Shown: piece after piece, positions 1 through 6,513 of the stretch
Position numbering within the stretch: the first letter of the stretch is position 1
Layout of the letters: each line of letters begins with the position of its first letter
The notes under the pieces: model-generated
What the model was told of the DNA's origin: nothing
Database searches by the model: none
The model's input: the letters and a program-made list of their open reading frames with translations, nothing else
Origin: Thermoanaerobaculia bacterium
GTDB taxonomy: Bacteria; Acidobacteriota; Thermoanaerobaculia; UBA5066
DNA: 7,873 bases
Direction: 5' to 3'
NCBI GenBank assembly: GCA_017999215.1
Contig: JAGOBQ010000181.1
Coordinates: forward strand, 1 to 7,873
Position numbers and translations under genes: made by a program

Positions 1-1186
1 CGTGGACGAGATCGCGCTCGCCGAATCGGCCGCGGGCGAAGACGGCGCGCGGGAGGTAGAGGGCGCGGTCGCGGTGCAGGTGGCGGTATGACGGGTCGCT
101 CGCCGGCTCCGTCGAGCGGGTCCACCACGGGTGGAGCGGCTCGCGCGGTCCGAGAGGGAACCAGCCGACGAATCCGTCCCCCCCGAGCGGAGCGTCCTGC
201 CCGGGCTCGGATTCGACGAAGGCGACGGTCGCCGGAGACCAGGCCGGGCGAGGTTCCCTCGGTCCGACCGGGACCCAGGCCCAGCGGTTCCGAACGAGGC
301 CCCAGCGGCCGTGGTGATAGGGGGCCCAGCCCCAGGGCTCGGCCGAGAGCCAGGCCCAGCCCCACGGCGCGCGCCAGGTCCAGCTTCCGAAGCGATACGG
401 AGTCCAGTCGGCTCGGCTCACCCTCGGGAACCAGACCCATCCCCACTCGGAGGTGCTCTCCCAGTCCCCCCATTCGTCGAGGTCGTCGATTCCAAGGACG
501 TCGGCGTGGACTCGAGCGGCGGACCGGACGTCGCGGAGCCTTCGGGAACGCCTCTCGACCCAACGGTCCCACGCGTCGCCGAGCCCGAAGTCGACGACGT
601 CGTAAGAAGGCCGGGCGAGGCCGAAGACCCGCATCCGTTCGCCCCAGCCGATCCGCACCTCTCCCTCCGCCGTCGCGGCTCGGGCCCGCCCCCGTGCGAC
701 GCGGATCGAGCTGTCGCCGGACGCGCCCACGTCGATCCGGTAGGCCCCGGGAAGCTCGAGGGCGACGGAAACGTTCGGAGCCGCGATCTCCACCTCCCGC
801 GCACCGCGCGAGTCGAAGACGCGAACGGTGGCCGTGCCCGAGGAGAGGGCGAGGGAGCGGGCGTCCCGCGCGAGGTTCGAGAGGGCGATCTCCGTCCCGG
901 GGGCGAGGAAGAGGACCGCGCCCCGGAGCTGCAGCTCCGCGCGGCCGTCGCTCCCGACCCGGAGCCGGTCGCCCGTCGTCAGCGGTTCGTTGACGGCCCC
1001 GGGCTGCCACTCGTCCGGGGCTTCGCCGCGCGCGACCGAGACGTTTCCCTCGAGCCACGCGAGGCGCGCCACCGACGGCCGCATCCCGTCGTCCGCGTGC
1101 TCGTCCTCCCGCGACGCCGCGGCGGGAGCGCCGAGGGCGAGGAGGACGAGGAGCAGAACGGAGGCGAGGCGGCGGCGGACGAGCAT
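1..1186 (-). CDS. Exported FecR-like / DUF6600 Trp-rich protein, C-terminus cut by window edge
   Basis: Only the first 395 residues are inside the window; the frame is still open at base 1. The start is an ATG preceded by GGAGGT with 4 nt spacing. Residues 1-24 look like a Sec signal peptide: three Arg after Met-Leu-Val, a Leu/Val-rich core, and Ala-Ala-Ala before Ser25, so the mature protein is probably periplasmic or surface exposed. Residues about 40-165 resemble a FecR-type beta domain (LEGNVSV near 45, LTTGDRLRVGSDGRAELQL at 69-87). From about 239 to 355 there are 20 Trp in 117 residues, in motifs such as TPYRFGSWTW and PWGWAPYHHGRWG, the hallmark of DUF6600 proteins. No enzyme function is known for this family. 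The FecR-like part probably does not signal to a sigma factor, as no membrane anchor or anti-sigma gene is seen. It follows the fusion oxidoreductase by 110 bp, so cotranscription is possible but unproven. Family call fairly sure, role unknown. Confidence 0.88.
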   Translation of the reverse strand, partial: MLVRRRLASVLLLVLLALGAPAAASREDEHADDGMRPSVARLAWLEGNVSVARGEAPDEWQPGAVNEPLTTGDRLRVGSDGRAELQLRGAVLFLAPGTEIALSNLARDARSLALSSGTATVRVFDSRGAREVEIAAPNVSVALELPGAYRIDVGASGDSSIRVARGRARAATAEGEVRIGWGERMRVFGLARPSYDVVDFGLGDAWDRWVERRSRRLRDVRSAARVHADVLGIDDLDEWGDWESTSEWGWVWFPRVSRADWTPYRFGSWTWRAPWGWAWLSAEPWGWAPYHHGRWGLVRNRWAWVPVGPREPRPAWSPATVAFVESEPGQDAPLGGDGFVGWFPLGPREPLHPWWTRSTEPASDPSYRHLHRDRALYLPRAVFARGRFGERDLVH

Positions 1187-1190
1187 GGGG

Positions 1191-1196
1191 ACCTCC
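1191..1196 (-). promoter_or_regulatory. Shine-Dalgarno of the DUF6600 gene
   Basis: GGAGGT on the minus strand, 4 nt before the ATG. It fixes the start and gives a strong ribosome site. The same hexamer and spacing precede the TPR gene, whereas the fusion enzyme and E1 beta have weaker sites. I see no convincing promoter or intrinsic terminator in the 110-bp gap (1187-1296) that holds it. Confidence 0.7.
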
Positions 1197-1296
1197 CGAT
1201 CGATGATCCTTCGCTTCGGCGATGGCGACGGCGGTATCTTCCCGCGGCCGTCCCGCCGGGGGACTCTCCTTCGTGCCGAGCCGGGCCGATGCTCCG

Positions 1297-4269
1297 CTAC
1301 ACGACGACCGGCTTGTCCGCCACGATCCGCGCGAGGACGGTCGAGAGCATGTCGACGTGCTCGCGTTCCTCGGCCTCGAGCTCGCGGTAGAGCCTCCACT
1401 CGTGCGAGCCGGTCGGGAACTTTCGGCCGGCGTCGAGGAAGAAAGCCCGAGCCCGCTTCTCGAGGTGGACCGCGAGGCGGAGGAGGGCGGCGCCGGTGAA
1501 GTCCTTCACGTCGGCTCCGGCGTAGACGGCGATCTGGGCCGGCTCCAGCCGCATCGTCGCGGACTCCGCGGGCGCCTCGACGTGGTAGCGGCGGGCGAGG
1601 ATCTCCATGTGCCCGCGCTCCATCTCGGCGAGGTCGCGGAAGAGCTTCGCGAGGTCCGGGTCCTTCGCCTCGAGCTCCTTCGCGCCGCGCGAGTAAAACG
1701 TGATGCCGCCGAGCTCGATCTCGAAGGCGTGCCGGATCGCCGCGACGGCCGCCTCCGACGTGACGTCGGTGGCGTGGCCCAGCTCGAGCGTCCCGCCGCA
1801 GGCGGGGCAGAGGCCGTAGGGGAACGCGAAACCCTCGGAGACCTTCTGGCAGGAGGTGCAGGTCCAGGTGACCTTCTCGCCGCCGCAGCAGAGGTGATCC
1901 TCCTCGCCGGGCTCGAAGGGGCGACGGCACTTCGCGCACGCGGCCGCGGCCGGCACGGGGATCGGAACGCCGGCGCCGGCGGCCTCGTCCTCGAGGACGA
2001 CCGGCCACTCCTTCGTCTTCAGGTACTTCTCGATGGCGCGCGCCGCGCGGCGGCCCGCGCCGAGCGCGAGGATGACCGTCGCGCCGCCGGTGACGATGTC
2101 GCCGCCGGCGAAGACGCCGGGGAGGTTCGTCGCCTGCGTCTTCGCGTCGGCGTTGACGTACCCCTCGCCGCGGACCCCGAGGTCCGGCGCCGAGCGGGCG
2201 ATGACGGGGTTCGCGCGCGTGCCGAGGGCGTAGATGACCGTGTCGCACGCGAACGTCTCGTGCTCGCCCGTCGGGACGGGGCGGCGCCGGCCCGACTTGT
2301 CGGGCTCGCCGAGCTGCATCTTCTCGACGACGACGGCCTTCACGTCTCCCTTTTCGTCGACCTGGATCTCCGTCGGGCTCATCAGCCAGTTGAAGTGGAT
2401 TCCCTCCTCCTTCGCGTGGCGGATCTCCTCCACGCGGGCGGGGGCCTCGGCCTCGGTCCTCCGGTAGATGCAGTGGACCTCCTCGGCCCCGAGGCGCCGC
2501 GCGACGCGGAGGCAGTCCATCGCGGTGTTCCCCGCGCCGAAGACCGCGACCTTCTTGCCCATGGCGATCGGCGTGTCCTCGAAGGGGAACTTGTTCCCGT
2601 GCATCAGGTTGATGCGGGTCAGGAACTCGTTGGCGCTGTAGACCTGGCCCGCGTGCTCGCCCGGGATGCCGAGGAACATCGGGAAGCCCGCGCCGGTCCC
2701 GATGAAGACGGCGTCGTAGCCCATCTCGCCCTTGAGCTGGTCGATCGTGAACGTCTTGCCGATGACCTTGTTCGTCTCGAACCTCACGCCGAGCTTCTCG
2801 AGCGCCTTCACCTCGCGGTCGATCGTCGTCCGCGGGAGGCGGAACGACGGGATGCCGTATTTCAGGACGCCGCCGACGACGTGGAGCGCCTCGTAGACGG
2901 TGACGTCGGCCCCCTTGCGGGCGAGGTCGCCCGCGCAGGCGAGGCCGGCCGGGCCGGAGCCGACGACGGCCACCCTCCCGAGCGTCCCGGCGTTCTCGGG
3001 GGGCTTCACGTCCGGCAGCGGGGCGAAGTCACCGACGAAGCGCTCGAGCCGCCCGATGGCGACCGGCTCCATCTTCTTCTCCAGGATGCACTGGATCTCG
3101 CACTGCGACTCCTGCGGGCAGACGCGGCCGCAGATCGAGGGGAAGAGGTTGCTCTCCTGGATGACGGAGAGGGCGCCTTCGAGGTCGCGGACGAGGAGGT
3201 GCCGGATGAAGCGGGGGATGTCGATGGAGACGGGGCAGCCCGCGACGCAGGTGGGGCGGGCGCACTGGATGCAGCGGTCCGCCTCCTGCAGCGCGTCGGC
3301 CATCGTGTAGCCGAGGTTGACCTCCTCGAAGTTGCGCGAGCGCTCGAGCGCGTTTCGCTCGGGCATCTTCACGGCGTGCTCGTCGAGGTCCTTGAACTTC
3401 TTGTAGTTCCGCTTGTTCATCTCGAAGAGCTGCTCCTCGATGGAGCAGACCTTCGAGAAGTCGTCCTTCGCCTGCGTCTCCTGAGGCTTGAAGCGCTCCT
3501 GGCGGAGCTGGAGCTCGGGGAAGTCGACGAGGTGGCCGTCGAAGTCGGGTCCGTCGACGCAGGCGAACTTCGTCTCGCCGCCCACCGTCACGCGGCAGGA
3601 GCCGCACATGCCGGTGCCGTCGACCATGATCGCGTTCAGCGAGACCATCGTCTTCACGCCGAACGGGCGCGAGACCTCGGAGCAGGCGCGCATCATCGGG
3701 AGCGGGCCGATCGCGACGACGAGGTCGGGCTTCTCCCTCTCGAGGACCTCCTGGAGCGCCGAGGTGACGAAGCCGGGCTTGCCGTAGGAGCCGTCGTCGG
3801 TGCAGACGATCAGGTCGTCGCAGTAGCGACTGAAGCGGTCTTCCCAGAAGACGAGGTCCTTGTTGCGGAAGCCGATGATCCCGGTCGTCCGGTTCCCGGC
3901 CTCCTTGAAGGCGCGCAACTGCGGGAAGACGGGGGCGACGCCGAGGCCGCCGCCGACGAGGACGACGTGCCCGACCTTGCCGACGTGGCTCTCGAGGCCG
4001 AGCGGCCCGACGAAGTCGGCGAAGGTGTCGCCTTCCTTGTAGGCCCGCATCATCTCCCGCGTCGTCTTGCCGAGCGCCTGGATGACGATCGTGACCGTCC
4101 CCCACTCCGGGTCGTAGTCGGCGACGGTGAGCGGGATCCGCTCCCCGCCCTCGTCCAGCCGGAGCATCACGAAGTGGCCCGGCCGGGCCGCCTTCGCGAC
4201 GTCGGGAGCGTGGACGTCCCAGAGGAAGGTCACGTCGGAGAACTGCTCGCGCTTGACGATCTGGTACAC
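1297..4269 (-). CDS. Trifunctional fusion: NfnA-like FAD/NAD reductase + NfnB/GltD-like NADPH oxidoreductase + ferritin-like diiron domain
   Basis: A 990-residue cytoplasmic flavo-iron-sulfur protein. Residues 1-275 match NfnA/SudB/PyrK-type reductases: FAD motif RIPLT (44-48), NAD-binding VGGGLGVAP (105-113), and a [2Fe-2S] site of Cys222, Cys225 and Cys237 with Asp218, the Asp-plus-three-Cys set reported for Nfn. Residues 276-755 match NfnB/GltD: Cys333/336/341/345 and Cys384/390/394 with Glu409 as likely eighth ligand for two [4Fe-4S] clusters, FAD motif GSGPAG (437-442), NADPH motif GAGNTA (578-583), and a closing FAD motif near 718-743. After a linker come four CxxC or CC groups (778/781, 794/795, 804/807, 821/824), then a ferritin-like four-helix domain (about 835-985) with Glu852, Glu884-x2-His887, Glu937 and Glu968-x2-His971, a complete-looking diiron set. 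Nfn enzymes couple NADPH, NAD and ferredoxin by electron bifurcation; whether this one bifurcates is unknown. The tail suggests peroxide or oxygen reduction. The same order is known from an automated protein model of about 1000 residues. The GTG start is chosen because homology begins there. Confidence 0.93.
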   Translation of the reverse strand: MYQIVKREQFSDVTFLWDVHAPDVAKAARPGHFVMLRLDEGGERIPLTVADYDPEWGTVTIVIQALGKTTREMMRAYKEGDTFADFVGPLGLESHVGKVGHVVLVGGGLGVAPVFPQLRAFKEAGNRTTGIIGFRNKDLVFWEDRFSRYCDDLIVCTDDGSYGKPGFVTSALQEVLEREKPDLVVAIGPLPMMRACSEVSRPFGVKTMVSLNAIMVDGTGMCGSCRVTVGGETKFACVDGPDFDGHLVDFPELQLRQERFKPQETQAKDDFSKVCSIEEQLFEMNKRNYKKFKDLDEHAVKMPERNALERSRNFEEVNLGYTMADALQEADRCIQCARPTCVAGCPVSIDIPRFIRHLLVRDLEGALSVIQESNLFPSICGRVCPQESQCEIQCILEKKMEPVAIGRLERFVGDFAPLPDVKPPENAGTLGRVAVVGSGPAGLACAGDLARKGADVTVYEALHVVGGVLKYGIPSFRLPRTTIDREVKALEKLGVRFETNKVIGKTFTIDQLKGEMGYDAVFIGTGAGFPMFLGIPGEHAGQVYSANEFLTRINLMHGNKFPFEDTPIAMGKKVAVFGAGNTAMDCLRVARRLGAEEVHCIYRRTEAEAPARVEEIRHAKEEGIHFNWLMSPTEIQVDEKGDVKAVVVEKMQLGEPDKSGRRRPVPTGEHETFACDTVIYALGTRANPVIARSAPDLGVRGEGYVNADAKTQATNLPGVFAGGDIVTGGATVILALGAGRRAARAIEKYLKTKEWPVVLEDEAAGAGVPIPVPAAAACAKCRRPFEPGEEDHLCCGGEKVTWTCTSCQKVSEGFAFPYGLCPACGGTLELGHATDVTSEAAVAAIRHAFEIELGGITFYSRGAKELEAKDPDLAKLFRDLAEMERGHMEILARRYHVEAPAESATMRLEPAQIAVYAGADVKDFTGAALLRLAVHLEKRARAFFLDAGRKFPTGSHEWRLYRELEAEEREHVDMLSTVLARIVADKPVVV

Positions 4270-4273
4270 GGAA

Positions 4274-4280
4274 CCCCCTT
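4274..4280 (-). promoter_or_regulatory. Shine-Dalgarno that fixes the GTG start of the fusion enzyme
   Basis: AAGGGGG on the minus strand lies 4 nt before the GTG at 4269-4267. The reading frame stays open upstream to an ATG at 4422, but those 51 extra codons give an Arg-rich stretch unlike any Nfn N-terminus, whereas YQIVKREQF directly after the GTG is the usual beginning of the family. Confidence 0.65.
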
Positions 4281-4387
4281 GCCGGGGCCCGGCGGGATGC
4301 TGCGACCGCCGAACCCGACCGCGAATGATGCCCGAAACGGGGCTTCGGCGCTCTCCGGGGCCGCACGGGGAGCCAGCGTCGTGCTGC

Positions 4388-4408
4388 GAGGCGGCAGGTC
4401 GCCGCCTC
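4388..4408 (-). repeat. Perfect hairpin in the leader of the fusion enzyme gene
   Basis: GAGGCGGC and GCCGCCTC form an 8-bp uninterrupted stem around a 5-nt loop. It lies about 120 nt upstream of the GTG start and would sit in the transcript leader if the promoter is further upstream. No run of T follows on either strand, so it is not a standard intrinsic terminator. Chance stems of this size occur in GC-rich DNA. Confidence 0.4.
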
Positions 4409-4449
4409 CTCCAGCATCCCACCCTGATCCGGCGCGCGTTCTCGATACC

Positions 4450-4463
4450 GGAGGGTTCCCTCC
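4450..4463. repeat. Inverted repeat GGAGGG-TT-CCCTCC, possible operator
   Basis: Two perfect 6-bp arms are separated by 2 bp. The repeat lies within the 17-bp spacer between a weak -35-like GTCGCC and a -10-like TATCGA on the minus strand, a plausible place for a regulator. The promoter match is poor and no regulator gene is in the window, so an operator role is a guess. Confidence 0.25.
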
Positions 4464-4600
4464 CGGCGACGGCCTGGAGGCGGCTGAAGCTCCGGCTCGC
4501 GGACGGCCTGCGCGGAGCGGATCAGGGCCAGCCAGGGGCGCCTCCGCGTCGTCCTCCCGAAGTCGGGGGAGTTCGCGGCGATGGGGTCGGCCTGCGCGAT

Positions 4601-6349
4601 CTATTCCCGAGAGGCCCGCGCCCGGGCGAGCGCCGACGCTCCCGACGGAGCGTCGGCGCGCCCCTTCCTCACGCAGTAGCAGGACGTCTCGAGGTCGACC
4701 GTCGCCCGCGCCCAGGAGGCGGCGAACCGCGCCTCGACCTCCGCCGCCGCGGCCGTCTTCTTCTGCATCTCGAGCGCCGTCGCGAGGCCCCGGAGGGCCC
4801 AGCCGTTCGCGGGGTACTTCTTCAGGTCCTCGCGGTAGACCGACTCGGCCTCGACGGGACGCTTCGCGTCGATCAGGACCGCCCCGAGAGCGTGGCGGGA
4901 CGGGACCGTCCAGGCGGGCGGCTCGTCGTACTTGAGCGCGTCTTCCATCTCGACCGCCTCGCGGAGCTTCGCGACGGCGGTCGCGTGGTCGCCGGCGCGG
5001 TAGGCGATCTCGCCGTCGAGGTAGGGGAGGGCGACCGCGAGGACGTCGGTTGCGAGGTTCGACCCCCAGTAGAAGTCCTTCGGCACCTTCGGGAGCGCGG
5101 CCGCGAACGCGGCCCGCTCCCTCTTCGCCTCCGCGACGTCGCCGAGCGCGGCGTGCGCCACCCCGCGCAGGAAGTGCGCGTGCGCGGCCGAGACCGGGAG
5201 GCCGTCGGGCGGGGCCTTCGCGGCGAGGATCTCCTTCCAGAGGCCGAACCGCTTCTGCGCCTCGCCGACGACGGTCAGGAAGGCGTCGGCGAAGGCGGCG
5301 TTCTCTTTCACGAACGCGGGGTTGAGGCCGGCGACGACGCCTTTCGCGGTCTCGAGGGCCGCCTCGCGCCGGCCCTCCATCATCGCCGTGTAGGCGAGGA
5401 AGTGGGCGTTGTGGGCCATGTAGATCCTGTAGAAGCCGATCTCGCCGGCCCGGGCCGAGTACTTCCGGTCGGCGGCCATGGCCCTCTCGTTCGCCTCCGC
5501 GGCCTCCTTCCAGCGGCCCGTCCTCACGTCGATGTGCGAGGGCATGTGGACGAGGTGGCTCGAGTCGGGGACGAGGGCCCGGAGGCGGTCGGCCGCCTCC
5601 GCGGCGCGCTCCGGCCACGGCGACGCCTCGAGGGCGTGGATCGTCAAGTGGAGCGCGCCCGGGTGCGCGGGCGCGAGCTTCCGCGCCGTCTCGAGGGCGG
5701 CGAGGACCTCCGCCGTCCCGGGCTGGGGCTTGCCGTCCTTCGTCCACTGGTCCCAGGGGCGGGTGTCCATCAGCGCCTCGGCGGCGAGCGTCGCGACGTC
5801 GGCATCGGCGGGAAAGCGGCCCCTGACGGCGAGCATCGCCTTCGCGTAGGCCGCGTCGAGCGGTGCTCGGTCGGCCGGCGCCGGCCAGGCGTACCTCGCC
5901 CCCAGCGCCTCGATCAGCGCCCTCTCGACGTCGCTCGCGCCGGCGGCGAGCGCCCGGGCCTTCTTCAGGGCCTCCCAGGCCTTCCTCGACTGGTCCTCGC
6001 TCATGGCGGGGTTGTTGATGTGCGGGCCGTTGACGAGCGCGATGCCCCACCACGCCATCGCGAGCGCGGGGTCCCGCCGCGCCGCCTCGGCGAAGGCGCG
6101 CTCGGCCTCGTCGTGGTTGAACGCGAAGGCCCAGACGAGCCCCTGGTCGAACGCTTTCTGCGCCTCCGCCACGCGTGTCGAGACGGGGCGGGTGTACGAC
6201 CCGAGCTCGAAGGGGCGCCACGCCGGCGGGGGATCGACGTCCTCGGGCGTGGACGCGGCGGCCGGGCCCGAGGGCGCGAGGGCGAAAAGGGAAACGGCCA
6301 GCGAAACGACGGAAAGGGCCGTCGCTTCGGACGGTCGGCACAGTCTCAT
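4601..6349 (-). CDS. Exported tetratricopeptide-repeat protein of a conserved uncharacterised His-rich family
   Basis: A complete protein of 582 residues. The ATG start has GGAGGT 4 nt upstream. Residues 1-32 form a likely Sec signal peptide with Ala30-Ala31-Ala32 before Ser33, placing it in the periplasm or outside. Helical TPR-type pairs run from about 60 to 545, for example AFNHDEAERAFAEAARRDP at 75-93 and later repeats near 440-540. Signature blocks AMAWWGIALVNGPHINNP (97-114), EALMDTRPWDQWT (191-203), HLTIHALEASPWPERA (234-249), HLVHMPSHIDVRTGRW (265-280) and YMAHNAHFLAY (310-320) are typical of a widespread TPR family usually named only by its repeats. The clustered His could bind a metal, and a Cys-x-Cys (557, 559) ends the conserved part; this is inference. 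The last 20 residues look like non-conserved tail and are encoded across a strong hairpin. It follows the E1 genes by 164 bp and precedes the fusion enzyme by 331 bp, so it may be its own transcription unit. No reaction can be assigned. Confidence 0.9.
   Translation of the reverse strand: MRLCRPSEATALSVVSLAVSLFALAPSGPAAASTPEDVDPPPAWRPFELGSYTRPVSTRVAEAQKAFDQGLVWAFAFNHDEAERAFAEAARRDPALAMAWWGIALVNGPHINNPAMSEDQSRKAWEALKKARALAAGASDVERALIEALGARYAWPAPADRAPLDAAYAKAMLAVRGRFPADADVATLAAEALMDTRPWDQWTKDGKPQPGTAEVLAALETARKLAPAHPGALHLTIHALEASPWPERAAEAADRLRALVPDSSHLVHMPSHIDVRTGRWKEAAEANERAMAADRKYSARAGEIGFYRIYMAHNAHFLAYTAMMEGRREAALETAKGVVAGLNPAFVKENAAFADAFLTVVGEAQKRFGLWKEILAAKAPPDGLPVSAAHAHFLRGVAHAALGDVAEAKRERAAFAAALPKVPKDFYWGSNLATDVLAVALPYLDGEIAYRAGDHATAVAKLREAVEMEDALKYDEPPAWTVPSRHALGAVLIDAKRPVEAESVYREDLKKYPANGWALRGLATALEMQKKTAAAAEVEARFAASWARATVDLETSCYCVRKGRADAPSGASALARARASRE
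4630..4659 (-). repeat. 13-bp perfect hairpin with 4-nt loop at the 3' end of the TPR gene
   Basis: The arms at 4630-4642 and 4647-4659 are exact reverse complements around a 4-base loop, all inside the last 20 codons of the TPR frame and about 30 nt before its stop. The stem is very GC-rich, but neither flank carries a T run, so it departs from a standard intrinsic terminator. It could stabilise or end the TPR transcript. Confidence 0.5.
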
Positions 6350-6353
6350 CGGG

Positions 6354-6359
6354 ACCTCC
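6354..6359 (-). promoter_or_regulatory. Shine-Dalgarno of the TPR gene
   Basis: GGAGGT on the minus strand, 4 nt before the ATG, consensus-like. It supports this start over longer readings of the same open frame, which continue upstream through the E1 genes but do not encode family sequence. Confidence 0.7.
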
Positions 6360-6379
6360 GGTACGAGACGTTTTCTCAG

Positions 6380-6408
6380 AATCTGGGTCCCGCGGTCCCG
6401 AACGTCAA
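6380..6408 (-). promoter_or_regulatory. Possible sigma70-type promoter of the TPR gene
   Basis: TTGACG (6408-6403) matches five of six bases of the -35 consensus. CAGATT (6385-6380), 17 bp downstream, matches only three of six of the -10 consensus but keeps the key A2 and T6. Transcription would begin near 6373 and give a leader of roughly 25 nt containing the Shine-Dalgarno. The good -35, exact spacing and location in a local AT-richer patch favour it; the weak -10 keeps this tentative. Confidence 0.4.
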
Positions 6409-6513
6409 CCTCCCGTGCCGTGGAAGGAGGACAAAGGGCAGAGGCCCCGACCGACGGGTCCGGCCGCGAACGGCTGGATCCCATCGGCCGGGGCCGACCG
6501 GGGGTGACGCGTC

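Larger units (their letters stand above)
4270..4600. other. 331-bp intergenic leader between the TPR gene and the fusion enzyme gene
   Basis: No gene with a recognisable product fits here. The region holds a perfect 8-bp-stem hairpin (4388-4408), a 6-2-6 inverted repeat (4450-4463), a minus-strand TATCGA (4447-4442) that could be a poor -10 box with a weak GTCGCC 17 nt upstream, and a run of 37 codons with G/C third bases directly past the TPR stop. It probably carries the promoter and a long structured leader for the fusion enzyme, but no element is strong enough to be certain. A small RNA gene cannot be excluded by eye. Confidence 0.5.

Noticed and set aside
1198..1208. GATC-rich near-palindrome upstream of the DUF6600 gene
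   Set aside because: It is too short and has no matching second site or promoter context to support a regulatory call.
88..1499. Several plus-strand frames at the left end
   Set aside because: They are Arg/Pro/Ser-rich shadows of the DUF6600 gene, whose minus-strand frame has a signal peptide, FecR-like domain and Trp motifs.
4270..4422. Upstream ATG at 4422 as the start of the fusion enzyme
   Set aside because: The extra 51 residues are Arg/Gly/Pro-rich and unlike the family, while the GTG at 4269 has a Shine-Dalgarno and the expected N-terminal sequence.
1222..4935. Plus-strand open frame of over 1200 codons opposite the fusion enzyme
   Set aside because: It is antisense to a protein with clear cofactor motifs, its translation is Arg/Ala/Leu/Asp/Glu/Val-rich with no recognisable domain, and such frames are expected opposite G/C-ending codons.
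6484..6497. Short GC hairpin (TCGGCC/GGCCGA) after the E1 beta stop as a terminator
   Set aside because: The stem is only 5-6 bp with a 2-4 nt loop and no T run follows on the minus strand, so it does not meet terminator criteria.
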